A stretch of DNA of 64,000 nucleotides, taken from assembly GCF_900105785.1 (NCBI RefSeq), contig NZ_LT629799.1, positions 3,410,001 through 3,474,000 of the forward strand, given 5' to 3'. This document shows positions 17,465-25,691 of the stretch, piece by piece. Below the pieces are notes generated by a model that was not told where the DNA came from, did no database searches, and worked only from the letters and a program-made list of their open reading frames with translations. This stretch comes from Microlunatus sagamiharensis. GTDB lineage: Bacteria; Actinomycetota; Actinomycetes; Propionibacteriales; Propionibacteriaceae. Position 1 is the first letter of the stretch. Each line of letters begins with the position of its first letter. Position numbers and translations under genes: made by a program.

Positions 17465-19369
17465 GTGCCGCAGCCGCTCGAGCCCTTCCTGCACGACCTC
17501 GTCGGCCAGGTCGCCGCGCCCACCCAGGCCTGGTCGCGCCGCGACGGACAGGTCGTGCCGAGCGCCGACGGGGCGGCCGACGTCGCCGGGCTGGTCCACG
17601 CCGACGTCGTGCTGCTGAGCGGCATCGAGGCGAGCGTCGACGGCGACCCCGGCGTCCCGGTCGCGCGCCGCTCGCGGCCCGACGGGCGCGAGGTCTTCAC
17701 GTCCCTGCTGCGCCGGCTCGACGCCGAGCACGCCGACACGGGCGACCCGCGCGTCCGGCTCGACCGCACGCGCGGCGTCGTCCCGGGGCGCATGGAGGAG
17801 GAGCTCGTCGTCGCCTCGACGCTCGACGTCGACCTGCGCGTCCGGGTCGAGGTGGCCCTGCAGCCGTCGGGGACGCCGATGGGGGCGGTGCGGCAGAGCC
17901 GTCCGGTCGTCCCGGTCGAGGTCGGGTGGACCGACGGCGCGGTCACCTGGAGCGCCGACGGCATCGAGGTCACCGTGGCCGCGCCCGACGCCGAGGTCGT
18001 CCGGGACGGGTCGCGCGTCCTCCTGCGCTGGGACGTGGACCTGCCCGCCCGCAGCGCGGCGACGGTGGGCTGGTCGGCCGCGCTCGCCGAGCCCGAGCCG
18101 TTCGTCGTCGCCGCGCCGCCGCAGGCGTACGAGGAGGTGGCCCTCACCGGTGCCGACCTGGACCCCCGGCTCGCCCCGTGGCTGGCCCGCTCCGTCGCCG
18201 ACCTCGCGAGCCTCCGCCTGGCCCTGCCGGGCGAGCCCGGCGACGTCTTCTACGCGGCGGGGGCGCCCTGGTACTTCACGCTCTTCGGCCGCGACAGCCT
18301 CTGGGCCGCCCGACTCACCCTGCCGCTCGGGCTCGACATCGCCCGCGGGACGCTGCGGGCCCTGGCCCGCCTGCAGGGCCGCGACGAGGACCCGCGGACG
18401 GGCGAGCAGCCCGGCAAGATCCCCCACGAGCTGCGCCGCGACGACCTCCAGCTCGGCGGCTTCACGCTGCCGCCGCTCTACTACGGCACCGTCGACGCGA
18501 CCCCGCTGTGGATCTGCCTCCTCCACGACGCGTGGCGCGCCGGCCTGCCCGACGACGACGTCGCCGGGCTGCTGCCCGGCCTCGAGGCCGCGCTCGGCTG
18601 GTTGACCGCGCAGACCGGTGCGCCCGGCGCGGACGGGTTCCTGCGCTACGTCAGCGCCGGCAGCCAGGGCCTGGCCAACCAGGGCTGGAAGGACAGCGAC
18701 GACGCCGTCCGCTTCTCCGACGGGGCCTGGGCCGCGGGTGCCATCGCGCTGTGCGAGGTGCAGGGGTACGCGTACGAGGCGGCGATCTCCGGCGCGGCGC
18801 TGCTCGAGGCGTTCGACCGGCCCGGTGGTGAGGCGCTGCGGACGTGGGCCGCGGATCTGTCGGAACGGTTCCGGGCGCGGTTCTGGTGCGACCCGACCGG
18901 TGAGGGTGACGAGGCCTACCCCGCCCTCGCCCTCGACGGGCAGGGCCGCCGCGTCGACGCGCTGACCAGCAACATCGGCCACCTGGTCGGCACCGGCCTG
19001 CTGAACCTCGACGAGGAGTGGCGCGTCGCCCGCCACGTGACGTCGCCCGCGCTCGACTCCGGGCTCGGGCTGCGGACCATGGCCGCGACCGACGTCCCGT
19101 ACGCGCCGCTGAGCTACCACTGCGGGTCGGTCTGGCCGCACGACACGGCGATCGTGGTCGACGGGCTCGTCCGCGCCGGGCTCGGCGAGGCCGCCGAACC
19201 CCTCGTGCAGGGCCTGCTCGCCGCCGCCGAGGCCTTCGACCAGCGCCTGCCCGAGCTCTGGAGCGGCGAGGGCGCGCCGGTCCCCTACCCCGCGGCCTGC
19301 CGACCGCAGGCCTGGAGCGCCGCCGCGGCGGTCGTCGTCGCCCGGCGGGCCGGGGTGTTCGGGGGCTGA
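17465..19369 (+). CDS. Glycogen-debranching-type amylo-alpha-1,6-glucosidase family protein
   Basis: A 634-residue protein. The first about 210 residues form the N-terminal beta domain seen in these proteins (GDE_N_bis-like). From about 260 a catalytic (alpha/alpha)6 barrel follows: YAAGAPWYFTLFGRDSLWAARL, GKIPHELRRDDL, YYGTVDATPLWICLLHDAW, NQGWKDSDDA, LTSNIGHLVGTGLL and YHCGSVWPHDTAIV. These are hallmark motifs of bacterial glycogen debranching enzyme-like glycosidases. It likely trims branched or trehalose-derived oligosaccharides in the cytoplasm; no signal peptide is seen. It is divergent from argS with 91 bases between starts. Confidence 0.85.
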   Translation: MPQPLEPFLHDLVGQVAAPTQAWSRRDGQVVPSADGAADVAGLVHADVVLLSGIEASVDGDPGVPVARRSRPDGREVFTSLLRRLDAEHADTGDPRVRLDRTRGVVPGRMEEELVVASTLDVDLRVRVEVALQPSGTPMGAVRQSRPVVPVEVGWTDGAVTWSADGIEVTVAAPDAEVVRDGSRVLLRWDVDLPARSAATVGWSAALAEPEPFVVAAPPQAYEEVALTGADLDPRLAPWLARSVADLASLRLALPGEPGDVFYAAGAPWYFTLFGRDSLWAARLTLPLGLDIARGTLRALARLQGRDEDPRTGEQPGKIPHELRRDDLQLGGFTLPPLYYGTVDATPLWICLLHDAWRAGLPDDDVAGLLPGLEAALGWLTAQTGAPGADGFLRYVSAGSQGLANQGWKDSDDAVRFSDGAWAAGAIALCEVQGYAYEAAISGAALLEAFDRPGGEALRTWAADLSERFRARFWCDPTGEGDEAYPALALDGQGRRVDALTSNIGHLVGTGLLNLDEEWRVARHVTSPALDSGLGLRTMAATDVPYAPLSYHCGSVWPHDTAIVVDGLVRAGLGEAAEPLVQGLLAAAEAFDQRLPELWSGEGAPVPYPAACRPQAWSAAAAVVVARRAGVFGG

Positions 19370-19437
19370 CCCTCACGGGCTTGGCCGGCCGCAGGAGGCG
19401 TGCGATCCTGGAGGTGAGGCCCGGTCACCGCGGCCTC

Positions 19438-19479
19438 CCGGACGAGGGGTGCTGTACCCGGCAGACGACAAGACGGCCC
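19438..19479 (+). ncRNA. Guanidine-III (ykkC-III) riboswitch
   Basis: The segment contains CCGGACGAGG, GTACCCGG and ACAAGACGGC in the order and spacing of the guanidine-III aptamer known from Thermobifida fusca. CCGG (19438-19441) can pair with CCGG of GTACCCGG, while GCTGT pairs with ACGGC, giving the expected H-type pseudoknot. The GGAGG ribosome site of the SMR gene begins 3 bases downstream, so translational control by guanidinium is likely. Confidence 0.9.
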
Positions 19480-19492
19480 GTGGAGGCTCGTC

Positions 19493-19822
19493 ATGTCCCC
19501 GTCCACCCTCGCGTGGGTCGTCCTCGTCGTGTCCGGCGTGCTCGAGGCCGTCTGGGCGACCGCGCTCGGCAAGTCGGAGGGGTTCCACCGTCTCGGGCCG
19601 AGCATCGTCTTCGTCGTCGGCCTGCTCGCCAGCATGAGCGGCCTCGCCTTCGCGATGCGCGACCTGCCCGTCGGCACCGCGTACGCGGTCTGGGTCGGCA
19701 TCGGCGCGGTGCTGACCGTCCTCTACGCGGTCGCCACTGGCACCGAGCCCGTGTCGATCGCCAAGATCGTCTTCCTGCTCATGATCGTCGGCGGTGTGGT
19801 GGGCCTGAAGCTGGCGCACTGA
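19493..19822 (+). CDS. gdx: Guanidinium exporter, small multidrug resistance family
   Basis: A 109-residue four-helix SMR protein. The first helix carries the key membrane glutamate in GVLEAVWATALGKSEGF (E18), the Gdx/SugE pattern. Further helices are IVFVVGLLASMSGLAFAM, GTAYAVWVGIGAVLTVLYAV and IAKIVFLLMIVGGVVGLKL. GTAYAVWVGIG is the SMR signature. Family members exchange guanidinium for protons as antiparallel homodimers. The upstream guanidine-III riboswitch supports that substrate. GGAGG precedes the ATG by 6 bases. Confidence 0.92.
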   Translation: MSPSTLAWVVLVVSGVLEAVWATALGKSEGFHRLGPSIVFVVGLLASMSGLAFAMRDLPVGTAYAVWVGIGAVLTVLYAVATGTEPVSIAKIVFLLMIVGGVVGLKLAH

Positions 19823-19872
19823 GCAGGGCCGCCCCCCGCTCGGACCCCATGCAGGCCCTCGCACCGTTCGTC

Positions 19873-19906
19873 GCTCCTCGCACCGGGCAAACCCGGTGCG
19901 AGGAGC
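19873..19906. terminator. Strong 15-bp hairpin between convergent genes
   Basis: GCTCCTCGCACCGGG and its exact reverse complement (19873-19887 and 19892-19906) flank the tetraloop CAAA. It sits 50 bases after gdx and before the end of the leftward nei gene, so it is a likely bidirectional terminator, although there is no U-tract. Confidence 0.65.
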
Positions 19907-19999
19907 GGGAAGAGGTGCGAGGGACGGCAAGGGGTCCGAGGGGTACGGCGCGGAGTGGGCTCGCGCGAACCGTGTCAGAGCGGAGCGAGGGCAGAAGAC

Positions 20000-20788
20000 T
20001 CAGCTCCGCAACGGCTGGCAGTGCGGGCACCAGTAGCTGCGCCGCTCGACGCCGGCCGGGCCGAACTCCTCGGTCTCGATGCGCGTCCCGCAGCGCCGGC
20101 AGTCCTGCCCGGGTCGCTCGAAGACCCAGTGCGAGCCGAGGCGGCGGTCGCCGGTCGTGGACTGGTCGTGGTGGTTCTTGTTGGCCTCGAGCAGCATCTT
20201 GGCCCGGGCGACGACGCGAGCCAGGTCGGGCACGGCCCGGACCGGCGTGCGCGGGTGCAGCCCCTGGAGGAAGAGCGTCTCGGCGCGGTAGAGCGTGCCG
20301 ATGCCGGCGAGGTTGCGCTGGTCGAGCAGGGCCTCGCCGATCGTCCGGTCGGGGTCGGCCCGGATGCGGCGCAGGGCCTCGTCGGCGTCCCAGTCGGCAC
20401 CGAGCAGGTCGGGCCCGATGTGGCCGACGACGGTGTCCTCCGCCTCGGTGCGCACCATCTCGGTCACGGGCAGGCGGTAGCCGACGGCCGCCGCCTCGCT
20501 GTTGACCATGAGCACCCGGATCTGCCAGGCCGGCCCGCCGGTCCACCTCCGCCCGGTCGGGTAGACCCGCCAGCCGCCGTCCATCCGCAGGTGGGTGTGC
20601 AGCGTCCAGCCGTTGGCGAACCGCGTCAGCTGGTGCTTGCCGCGGGAGGCCACCTCGTTGACCACCACTCCGGTGAAGTCGGTGGTGGCCAGCTGCGGCA
20701 CCCGTAGCTCGCAGCGGGTGAGCGCGCGACCGGCCAGCGCGGCGTTCAGCTGGCGGCAGGCCAGCCAGACCGTGTCTCCCTCGGGCAT
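20000..20788 (-). CDS. nei: Endonuclease VIII-like DNA glycosylase (Fpg/Nei family)
   Basis: A 262-residue base-excision repair enzyme. The mature N-terminus is PEGDTV, with the catalytic proline and Glu. Lys in SRGKHQL corresponds to the conserved DNA-contact lysine. The helix-two-turn-helix segment is IGEALLDQRNLAGIGTLYRAETLF, and the C-terminal zinc finger is CRRCGTRI followed by CPHC. PEGDTV rather than PELPEV indicates the Nei branch, which removes oxidised pyrimidines and cuts at abasic sites. Confidence 0.92.
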   Translation of the reverse strand: MPEGDTVWLACRQLNAALAGRALTRCELRVPQLATTDFTGVVVNEVASRGKHQLTRFANGWTLHTHLRMDGGWRVYPTGRRWTGGPAWQIRVLMVNSEAAAVGYRLPVTEMVRTEAEDTVVGHIGPDLLGADWDADEALRRIRADPDRTIGEALLDQRNLAGIGTLYRAETLFLQGLHPRTPVRAVPDLARVVARAKMLLEANKNHHDQSTTGDRRLGSHWVFERPGQDCRRCGTRIETEEFGPAGVERRSYWCPHCQPLRS

Positions 20789-20827
20789 CCCGCCAGTCTC
20801 CCGCCCGACGCCAACTCCCTCGGGGCG

Positions 20828-21289
20828 TCAGCCCGACGACGGTTCGGCCCGCTCGCGCCGCTCCCGCCGGGCGCGGGCCCGGGCGTGCGCGGCGGACAGC
20901 AGCGCCCGCAGCGCGTCGCCGGAACCGTCACCCGGGTCGACCACGCAGAGCCAGCCCTGCGCCGCGTACGTCGGGTGGGGCATCACGACGTCGGTCACGG
21001 TGGACGGGAGCTCCGCCGCTGCACCCGACCACCGGGCGAACTCCTCCTCGCTGGCGCCGACGTCGACCCGGAACGCCCCGGGCCGGTCGAGGCCCGAGGC
21101 CGGCTCCCCCGGGTAGTCCTTGGTCACCACGGTGGCGAAGGGCTGCCCGGGCGGCACGACCCCGTCCGGCGCCTCGTAGAAGAACAGGTCGCCCCAGGCC
21201 ACCTCCGGCGTCCCGTCGCCGGGTCCGGGCGCGAGGGTGAGGACGCCGCCGAGCCCCTCGACGTACGCACGGACGTCGTCGGGCGTCAC
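20828..21289 (-). CDS. DUF6194-like protein
   Basis: A 153-residue cytoplasmic protein. Features are an N-terminal helix (MTPDDVRAYVEGLGGV), a central WGDLFFYEAPDG and PFATVVTKDYPG, then RPGAFRVDVGASEEEF and VVMPHPTYAAQGWLCVVDPG. This pattern fits the DUF6194 family of unknown function. The GTG start overlaps the stop of the upstream alkA-like gene (GTGA), so they form an operon. Confidence 0.7.
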   Translation of the reverse strand: MTPDDVRAYVEGLGGVLTLAPGPGDGTPEVAWGDLFFYEAPDGVVPPGQPFATVVTKDYPGEPASGLDRPGAFRVDVGASEEEFARWSGAAAELPSTVTDVVMPHPTYAAQGWLCVVDPGDGSGDALRALLSAAHARARARRERRERAEPSSG

Positions 21290-22194
21290 CGGGGCACCCG
21301 CCCCGACAGCGCGCGGAGCATGACCGCGACCCAGGTCCGGTACGGCCGCCAGCCCTCGCCGACGGCCTCCATCTCGGCCGGGGTCGGCGCGTGGTCGAAC
21401 CCGTACAGCTCCTGCACGAGGTCCCGGGCGTGCGACTCCCCCGTCACCATCACGTCGGCGTGCCCGCAGGCCCGCACGACGACGAGCGAGCTGTAGAAGG
21501 GCCCGATCCCGGGAAGCCGCTGGAGGCGCGCCTGCGCCTCGTCGGGCGGGAGCGCCCGCAGCACCTCGACGTCGAGCTCGCCGCGCTGCGCCGCCTCGGC
21601 CACGGCGTGGAGCCGCGGCACCCGGTCGGTGGGCAGCCCGGGCAGCGACTCGAGCCGGAGCAGCGCGCTGGGCGTCGGGATGACCTCGACCGCCTCCCCG
21701 GCGAGCTCGACGGCCGACCCGAGCTCCTGGGCCAGCCGGCGGCGGAGCCCGATCGCCTGGGCCCGCGGTCGCCGGGCGCTGACGACCGACCAGACGGCCG
21801 CCTCGTACGGCGAGTAGAAGAGGGCGGGGCGGAAGCCCGGCGCAGCCGCGTGGACGGGCGCGAGGACCGGGTCGGCCCGGCAGAGCGCGTCGAACGCCGC
21901 ACCGTCGTGGTCCACCGACACGACGCGGGCGACCTGGCGAGCCGCCGCCTCCACCTCGGCGGGGCCCAGCGGCCGGTCGTCCGCCGGCCGCACGACGAGG
22001 TCGAGGCGGCCTCCGGCCTGCCGGACCTCGACGCCGACCTGGCGCTCGAGGTCGGTGTCGAGGCAGAAGCCGAGCCGCATCACCCCGTCGAAGGACGCCT
22101 CGTCGCGGTGCCCGAACCCCATGGTCGCGACCTCGGCCAGGTCGTAGGGCCCGTTGAGCCGCACCGAGGTGCTGCTTGCCACCGACGTGCTCAT
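21286..22194 (-). CDS. AlkA-like DNA-3-methyladenine glycosylase
   Basis: A 302-residue HhH-GPD protein. The N-terminal about 115 residues match the AlkA-type beta domain, followed by FYSPYEAAVWSVVSARRPRAQAIGLRRRLAQELG and the helix-hairpin-helix LPGIGPFYSSLVVVRACGHAD. In E. coli AlkA the catalytic Asp lies just after this hairpin; here the sequence is VMVTGES, so Glu or another acid must serve if it is active. It is coupled to the DUF6194 gene. ATG 22194 is chosen; the ribosome site is weak. Confidence 0.8.
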   Translation of the reverse strand: MSTSVASSTSVRLNGPYDLAEVATMGFGHRDEASFDGVMRLGFCLDTDLERQVGVEVRQAGGRLDLVVRPADDRPLGPAEVEAAARQVARVVSVDHDGAAFDALCRADPVLAPVHAAAPGFRPALFYSPYEAAVWSVVSARRPRAQAIGLRRRLAQELGSAVELAGEAVEVIPTPSALLRLESLPGLPTDRVPRLHAVAEAAQRGELDVEVLRALPPDEAQARLQRLPGIGPFYSSLVVVRACGHADVMVTGESHARDLVQELYGFDHAPTPAEMEAVGEGWRPYRTWVAVMLRALSGRVPR

Positions 22195-22319
22195 GCCCGG
22201 ATCATGCCGACCGCCACCGACAGTTCCTGCGGCGGTCGCCGAGGACCGGTGCTCAGCGGGCGCGGCATCGCGGAGCACAGCTGAGCCGAGCCGAGCCGCA
22301 CCGCCCCTACCCTGGACGG

Positions 22320-23009
22320 ATGGCCGAGCCGACGACCACGACGCAGGCACGCTGGCTCCGGCGCGGGATGGCCGCCGCCCTCGGCCTCGGCCTGCTGGCG
22401 GGCGCGGCGGTGCTGGGGTCCGTGGCCTGGGTCCGGGCCACCGCGGCCGGGCACACGTACGGCGACGACGACCTGGGTGCGGTCCCGCCGGCGCCCGTCG
22501 CCCTCGTGCTCGGCGCGCAGGTCTACCCGAGCGGGCGGCCCTCGCCGTTCCTCGCCGGCCGTCTCGACCGCGCCAAGGAGCTCTACGACGCCGGCCTCGT
22601 CCGCGTGATCCTCGTGTCGGGCGACAACATGGCCCGCGAGTACAACGAGCCCGACGCGATGCGCTCCTACCTCCTCGCGGCGGGCGTCCCCGCCGACAAG
22701 GTCGTCGCCGACTACGCCGGCTTCGACACCTACGACTCCTGCGCCCGGGCGCAGCGGATCTTCGGCGTCGACCGGCTCCTCGTGGTCACGCAGGGCTACC
22801 ACCTGCCGCGGGCCGTGGCCACCTGCCGGGCCCTGGGCCTCGACGCGGACGGCGTCGCGGACACGAGCGTCAGCGGTTCGGAGGCCTGGCGTCGGGGTGC
22901 ACTGCGCGACCAGCTCGCGACGGTCAAGACCGTCTTCGACGTCGTCAGCCGTCGCGACCCCGTCCTCGGGGCGCGCGAGACCTCGGTCGACCGCGCGCTG
23001 CAGGACTGA
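22320..23009 (+). CDS. SanA/YdcF-like DUF218 protein
   Basis: A 229-residue protein with one N-terminal membrane anchor (about residues 17-40: AAALGLGLLAGAAVLGSVAWV) and an extracytoplasmic DUF218 domain. Motifs are VALVLGAQVYPSGRPSPFLAGRLDRAKELYDAG, VILVSGDN, AGFDTYDSCARAQRIFGVDRLLVVTQGYHLPRAVATCRALGL. This matches the SanA group, linked to envelope barrier function and vancomycin sensitivity in enterobacteria. It is divergent from alkA with a 125-base gap. Confidence 0.88.
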   Translation: MAEPTTTTQARWLRRGMAAALGLGLLAGAAVLGSVAWVRATAAGHTYGDDDLGAVPPAPVALVLGAQVYPSGRPSPFLAGRLDRAKELYDAGLVRVILVSGDNMAREYNEPDAMRSYLLAAGVPADKVVADYAGFDTYDSCARAQRIFGVDRLLVVTQGYHLPRAVATCRALGLDADGVADTSVSGSEAWRRGALRDQLATVKTVFDVVSRRDPVLGARETSVDRALQD

Positions 23010-23104
23010 CGCCCCGTCCACCACCTGTCGTTCGCCCTGGCCGAACGACCCTTCCGCATGCGCTGGAAGCGGTGTAATCATGTAAGCAGAGCGAAGGAGC
23101 AATC

Positions 23105-23680
23105 ATGTGGAACGGGTTCGACGGGCACGGCGAGGACGAGGGCGGGCGGCACCGCGGACGGGGCGCACGGCCGGGTGGCTGGCAGAACGGTGACCTGCCG
23201 CCGGCCGACGACGTGGGGTCGTGGTTCGAGGGGCGGCTGCCGGACGGGTGGTTCCGGGAGGTCGAGGTCCTGGCCGACCGCGAGGAGATCACCGTCGTCG
23301 GCACCCTGGCCGACGAGACGACCGGCGACGCCGCGACGCAGGGACGCATCAGCCGCTTCCGCGAGGAGACCCGCGAGACCCGCATGACCATCGCCGACGA
23401 GGCGCAGGCCCGCTACGGGCGCAAGGTCTCGTGGGGCGTACGGCTCGGGGAGACCTCGGTGCTCTTCACCAACGTCTCGGTGCCGGTGATGACCCGCCTG
23501 CGCCAGCCGGAGCGGCGCGTCCTCGACACCCTCGTCGACGCGGGCGTCGCCCGGTCGCGCTCCGAGGCCCTGTCCTGGGCGGTCAAGCTCGTCGGCGAGC
23601 ACACCGAGAGCTGGCTCGCCGACCTGCGCACCGCCATGCAGGAGGTCGACAAGCTGCGCTCGCAGGGCCCCGGCCTCTAG
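23105..23680 (+). CDS. Conserved hypothetical protein with RHH-like C-terminus
   Basis: A 191-residue protein I cannot name. The first 35 residues are Gly/Arg/His-rich and disordered. A compact part follows (WFEGRLPDGWFREVEVLADREEITVVGTLADE), then a charged helix (RISRFREETRETRMTIADEAQARYGRKVSWGVRLG). The C-terminal RRVLDTLVDAGVARSRSEALSWAVKLVGEHTESWLADL resembles ribbon-helix-helix or antitoxin-like segments. A GAAGGAG site precedes ATG. The direct repeat TGTAA-TCA-TGTAA (about 23075-23087) lies just upstream and may be part of its promoter. Confidence 0.7.
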   Translation: MWNGFDGHGEDEGGRHRGRGARPGGWQNGDLPPADDVGSWFEGRLPDGWFREVEVLADREEITVVGTLADETTGDAATQGRISRFREETRETRMTIADEAQARYGRKVSWGVRLGETSVLFTNVSVPVMTRLRQPERRVLDTLVDAGVARSRSEALSWAVKLVGEHTESWLADLRTAMQEVDKLRSQGPGL

Positions 23681-23755
23681 GAAGCACCCACCGCGGGGTC
23701 CGAGAAGGTCGCGCGCGACGGAACAGGACGCCGGACCGCGGGGTTGTCGCAGAGG

Positions 23756-24805
23756 ATGACTACCACCGTGACCGCCCTGTCCGTCCCCGAGGCCGGCGCC
23801 TCGTTCGAGACCGTCGAGCTCGAGCGCCGCGACCTCCGATCCGACGACGTCCGCATCGACATCGCGTACGCCGGCATCTGCCACTCCGACATCCACACCG
23901 TGCGCGGCGAGTGGGGTGAGCGCCCCTTCCCGATCACGCCGGGCCACGAGATCATCGGCACGGTCGCGGAGGTCGGCTCCGCGGTCTCCCGCGTCAAGAT
24001 CGGCGACACCGTCGGCGTCGGCTGCTTCGTCGACTCCTGCGGGGAGTGCGCTGCGTGCAAGGACGGCGAGGAGCAGTTCTGCGAGCGCGGCGTCGTGCAG
24101 ACGTACGCGACCCCGGACTACCACGGCGAGGTCACCCAGGGCGGCTACAGCCAGGGCGTCGTCGTCCGCGACCACTTCGTCCTGACGATCCCTGACGGCG
24201 TGGACCTCGCCGCCACCACCCCGCTGCTCTGCGCGGGCATCACCACCTACTCCCCGCTCAAGGCGCACGGCGTCGGCCCGGGCTCCAAGGTCGCCGTCGT
24301 CGGCATGGGCGGCCTCGGCCACGTGGCCGTCAAGATCGCCAAGGCGCTCGGCGCCGAGGTCACCGTGCTGAGCCGCACGACCTCCAAGGAGGAGGACGGC
24401 CGCAGCTTCGGGGCCGACGACTACCGCGCGACCAAGGACGGCAATGCCTTCGAGGAGCTCGCGAGCTCGTTCGACTTCATCCTCAACACGGTCGGCGCCG
24501 ACCTCGACGTCGACGCCTACCTCGGCCTCCTCGGCCGCGGCGGGACCCTGGTGAACGTGGGTGCCCCGAGCGCTCCGCAGAAGTTCGGGATCTTCTCCCT
24601 GCTCACCAACCGCCGCAACTACGCGGGCTCGATGGTGGGCGGCATCCCCGAGACCCAGGAGATGCTCGACTTCTGCGCCGAGCACGGCATCACCGCGACG
24701 ATCGAGCTGATCGACGCCGGCGACGTGGACGCCTACTACGACAAGGTCGTGGACGGCGACGTGCGCTACCGCGCGGTCATCGACGCGAAGACCCTGCGCG
24801 CCTGA
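23756..24805 (+). CDS. Zinc-dependent NAD(P) alcohol dehydrogenase (cinnamyl alcohol dehydrogenase type)
   Basis: A 349-residue MDR enzyme. Catalytic zinc ligands are in AGICHSD and TPGHEIIG. The structural zinc lobe is CGECAACKDGEEQFC. The Rossmann motif GMGGLGHVAVKIAKALGA near residue 180 and DYHGEVTQGGYSQ match the YahK/CAD group, which reduce aldehydes with NADPH. ATG 23756 is conventional, but AGAGG touches it; GTG 23768 or TTG 23744 could be the real start. A large hairpin follows the stop. Confidence 0.9.
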   Translation: MTTTVTALSVPEAGASFETVELERRDLRSDDVRIDIAYAGICHSDIHTVRGEWGERPFPITPGHEIIGTVAEVGSAVSRVKIGDTVGVGCFVDSCGECAACKDGEEQFCERGVVQTYATPDYHGEVTQGGYSQGVVVRDHFVLTIPDGVDLAATTPLLCAGITTYSPLKAHGVGPGSKVAVVGMGGLGHVAVKIAKALGAEVTVLSRTTSKEEDGRSFGADDYRATKDGNAFEELASSFDFILNTVGADLDVDAYLGLLGRGGTLVNVGAPSAPQKFGIFSLLTNRRNYAGSMVGGIPETQEMLDFCAEHGITATIELIDAGDVDAYYDKVVDGDVRYRAVIDAKTLRA

Positions 24806-24816
24806 GAGACCGGCTC

Positions 24817-24854
24817 GCGACGACCCTCCCACCTCGTGGTGGGAGGGTCGTCGC
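24817..24854 (+). terminator. 17-bp hairpin ending at the phzF start codon
   Basis: GCGACGACCCTCCCACC (24817-24833), loop TCGT, and the exact complement (24838-24854) form a perfect stem after the dehydrogenase gene. The right arm holds the only ribosome site (GGGAGG) for phzF, whose ATG is base 24855. It may terminate upstream transcription and hide the phzF site on read-through RNA. Confidence 0.75.
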
Positions 24855-25688
24855 ATGTCACGACGCTTCACGCAGGTCGACGTCTTCACCCACGAGCTCG
24901 GCTACGGCAACCCGGTGGCCGTGGTGCACGACGCCGAGGGTCTCGACGACGCCGCGCTGCAGCGGTTCGCGGCGTGGACGAACCTCTCCGAGACGACCTT
25001 CCTGCTCCCGCCGACCCAGCGGGGCGCCGACTACCGCGTCCGGATCTTCACCCCGGCGCGCGAGCTGCCCTTCGCCGGGCACCCGACCCTCGGCTCCGCC
25101 CGCGCCTGGCTCGAGGCCGGCGGGCTGCCCGCCGAGGACGGCGTGGTCGTCCAGGAGTGCGGGGCCGGGCTGGTCCGCGTACGCCGTGACGGCGCCCGGC
25201 TGGCGTTCGCGGCACCGCCGCTGCTCCGCGGAGGGCCCGTCGACCCGGGCGACCTGCACGAGATCGTCGCCGCGCTCGGCGTCGACCCCGCCGCCGTCGT
25301 CGACGCCCAGTGGGGCGACAACGGGCCCGGCTGGGTGATGGTCCTCCTCGACCGCGCCGAGACCGTGCTCGCCCTCGCCCCCGACGCCCGCGGGATGCGG
25401 CGGTTCCCCGACATCGGCGTCGCCGGGCCGCACCCCGACGGCGGCGAGGTCGCGTACGAGGTGCGCGCCTTCTTCCTGCCCGGCCCCACCGAGGACCCGG
25501 TCACCGGGAGCCTCAACGCCGCCCTCGGCGGCTGGCTGACCGGCAGCGGACGCGCACCGTCGCGCTACGTCGCGGCGCAGGGCACGGCGATGGGCCGGCG
25601 GGGACGGGTCCACGTCGAGGCCGACGGGACGGACCTCTGGGTCGGCGGGCACACGGTGGTCGGGGTTCAGGGGACGGTCGAGCTCTGA
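24855..25688 (+). CDS. PhzF-family isomerase-like protein
   Basis: A 277-residue protein with the duplicated diaminopimelate-epimerase-like fold. The N-terminal motif is FTQVDVFTHELGYGNPVAVV, the catalytic Glu region is NLSETTFLLPP, followed by RIFTPARELPFAGHPTLGSA, and the C-terminal half has EDPVTGSLNAALGGWL. This is the standard PhzF set. No phenazine genes are nearby, so it is likely a general PhzF homologue of unknown substrate. Its ribosome site lies inside the preceding hairpin. Confidence 0.9.
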   Translation: MSRRFTQVDVFTHELGYGNPVAVVHDAEGLDDAALQRFAAWTNLSETTFLLPPTQRGADYRVRIFTPARELPFAGHPTLGSARAWLEAGGLPAEDGVVVQECGAGLVRVRRDGARLAFAAPPLLRGGPVDPGDLHEIVAALGVDPAAVVDAQWGDNGPGWVMVLLDRAETVLALAPDARGMRRFPDIGVAGPHPDGGEVAYEVRAFFLPGPTEDPVTGSLNAALGGWLTGSGRAPSRYVAAQGTAMGRRGRVHVEADGTDLWVGGHTVVGVQGTVEL

Positions 25689-25691
25689 GGG

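Noticed and set aside
14882-19141. Very long leftward open frame (over 1400 codons) across yaaA, argS and the glucosidase
   Set aside because: It runs through recognised genes in a shifted frame, with Arg/Pro/Ala/Gly-rich translation and no motifs. In high-GC DNA stop codons are rare in shadow frames.
24855-25688. Phenazine biosynthesis locus
   Set aside because: Only a PhzF-family homologue is present; no other phz genes lie nearby.
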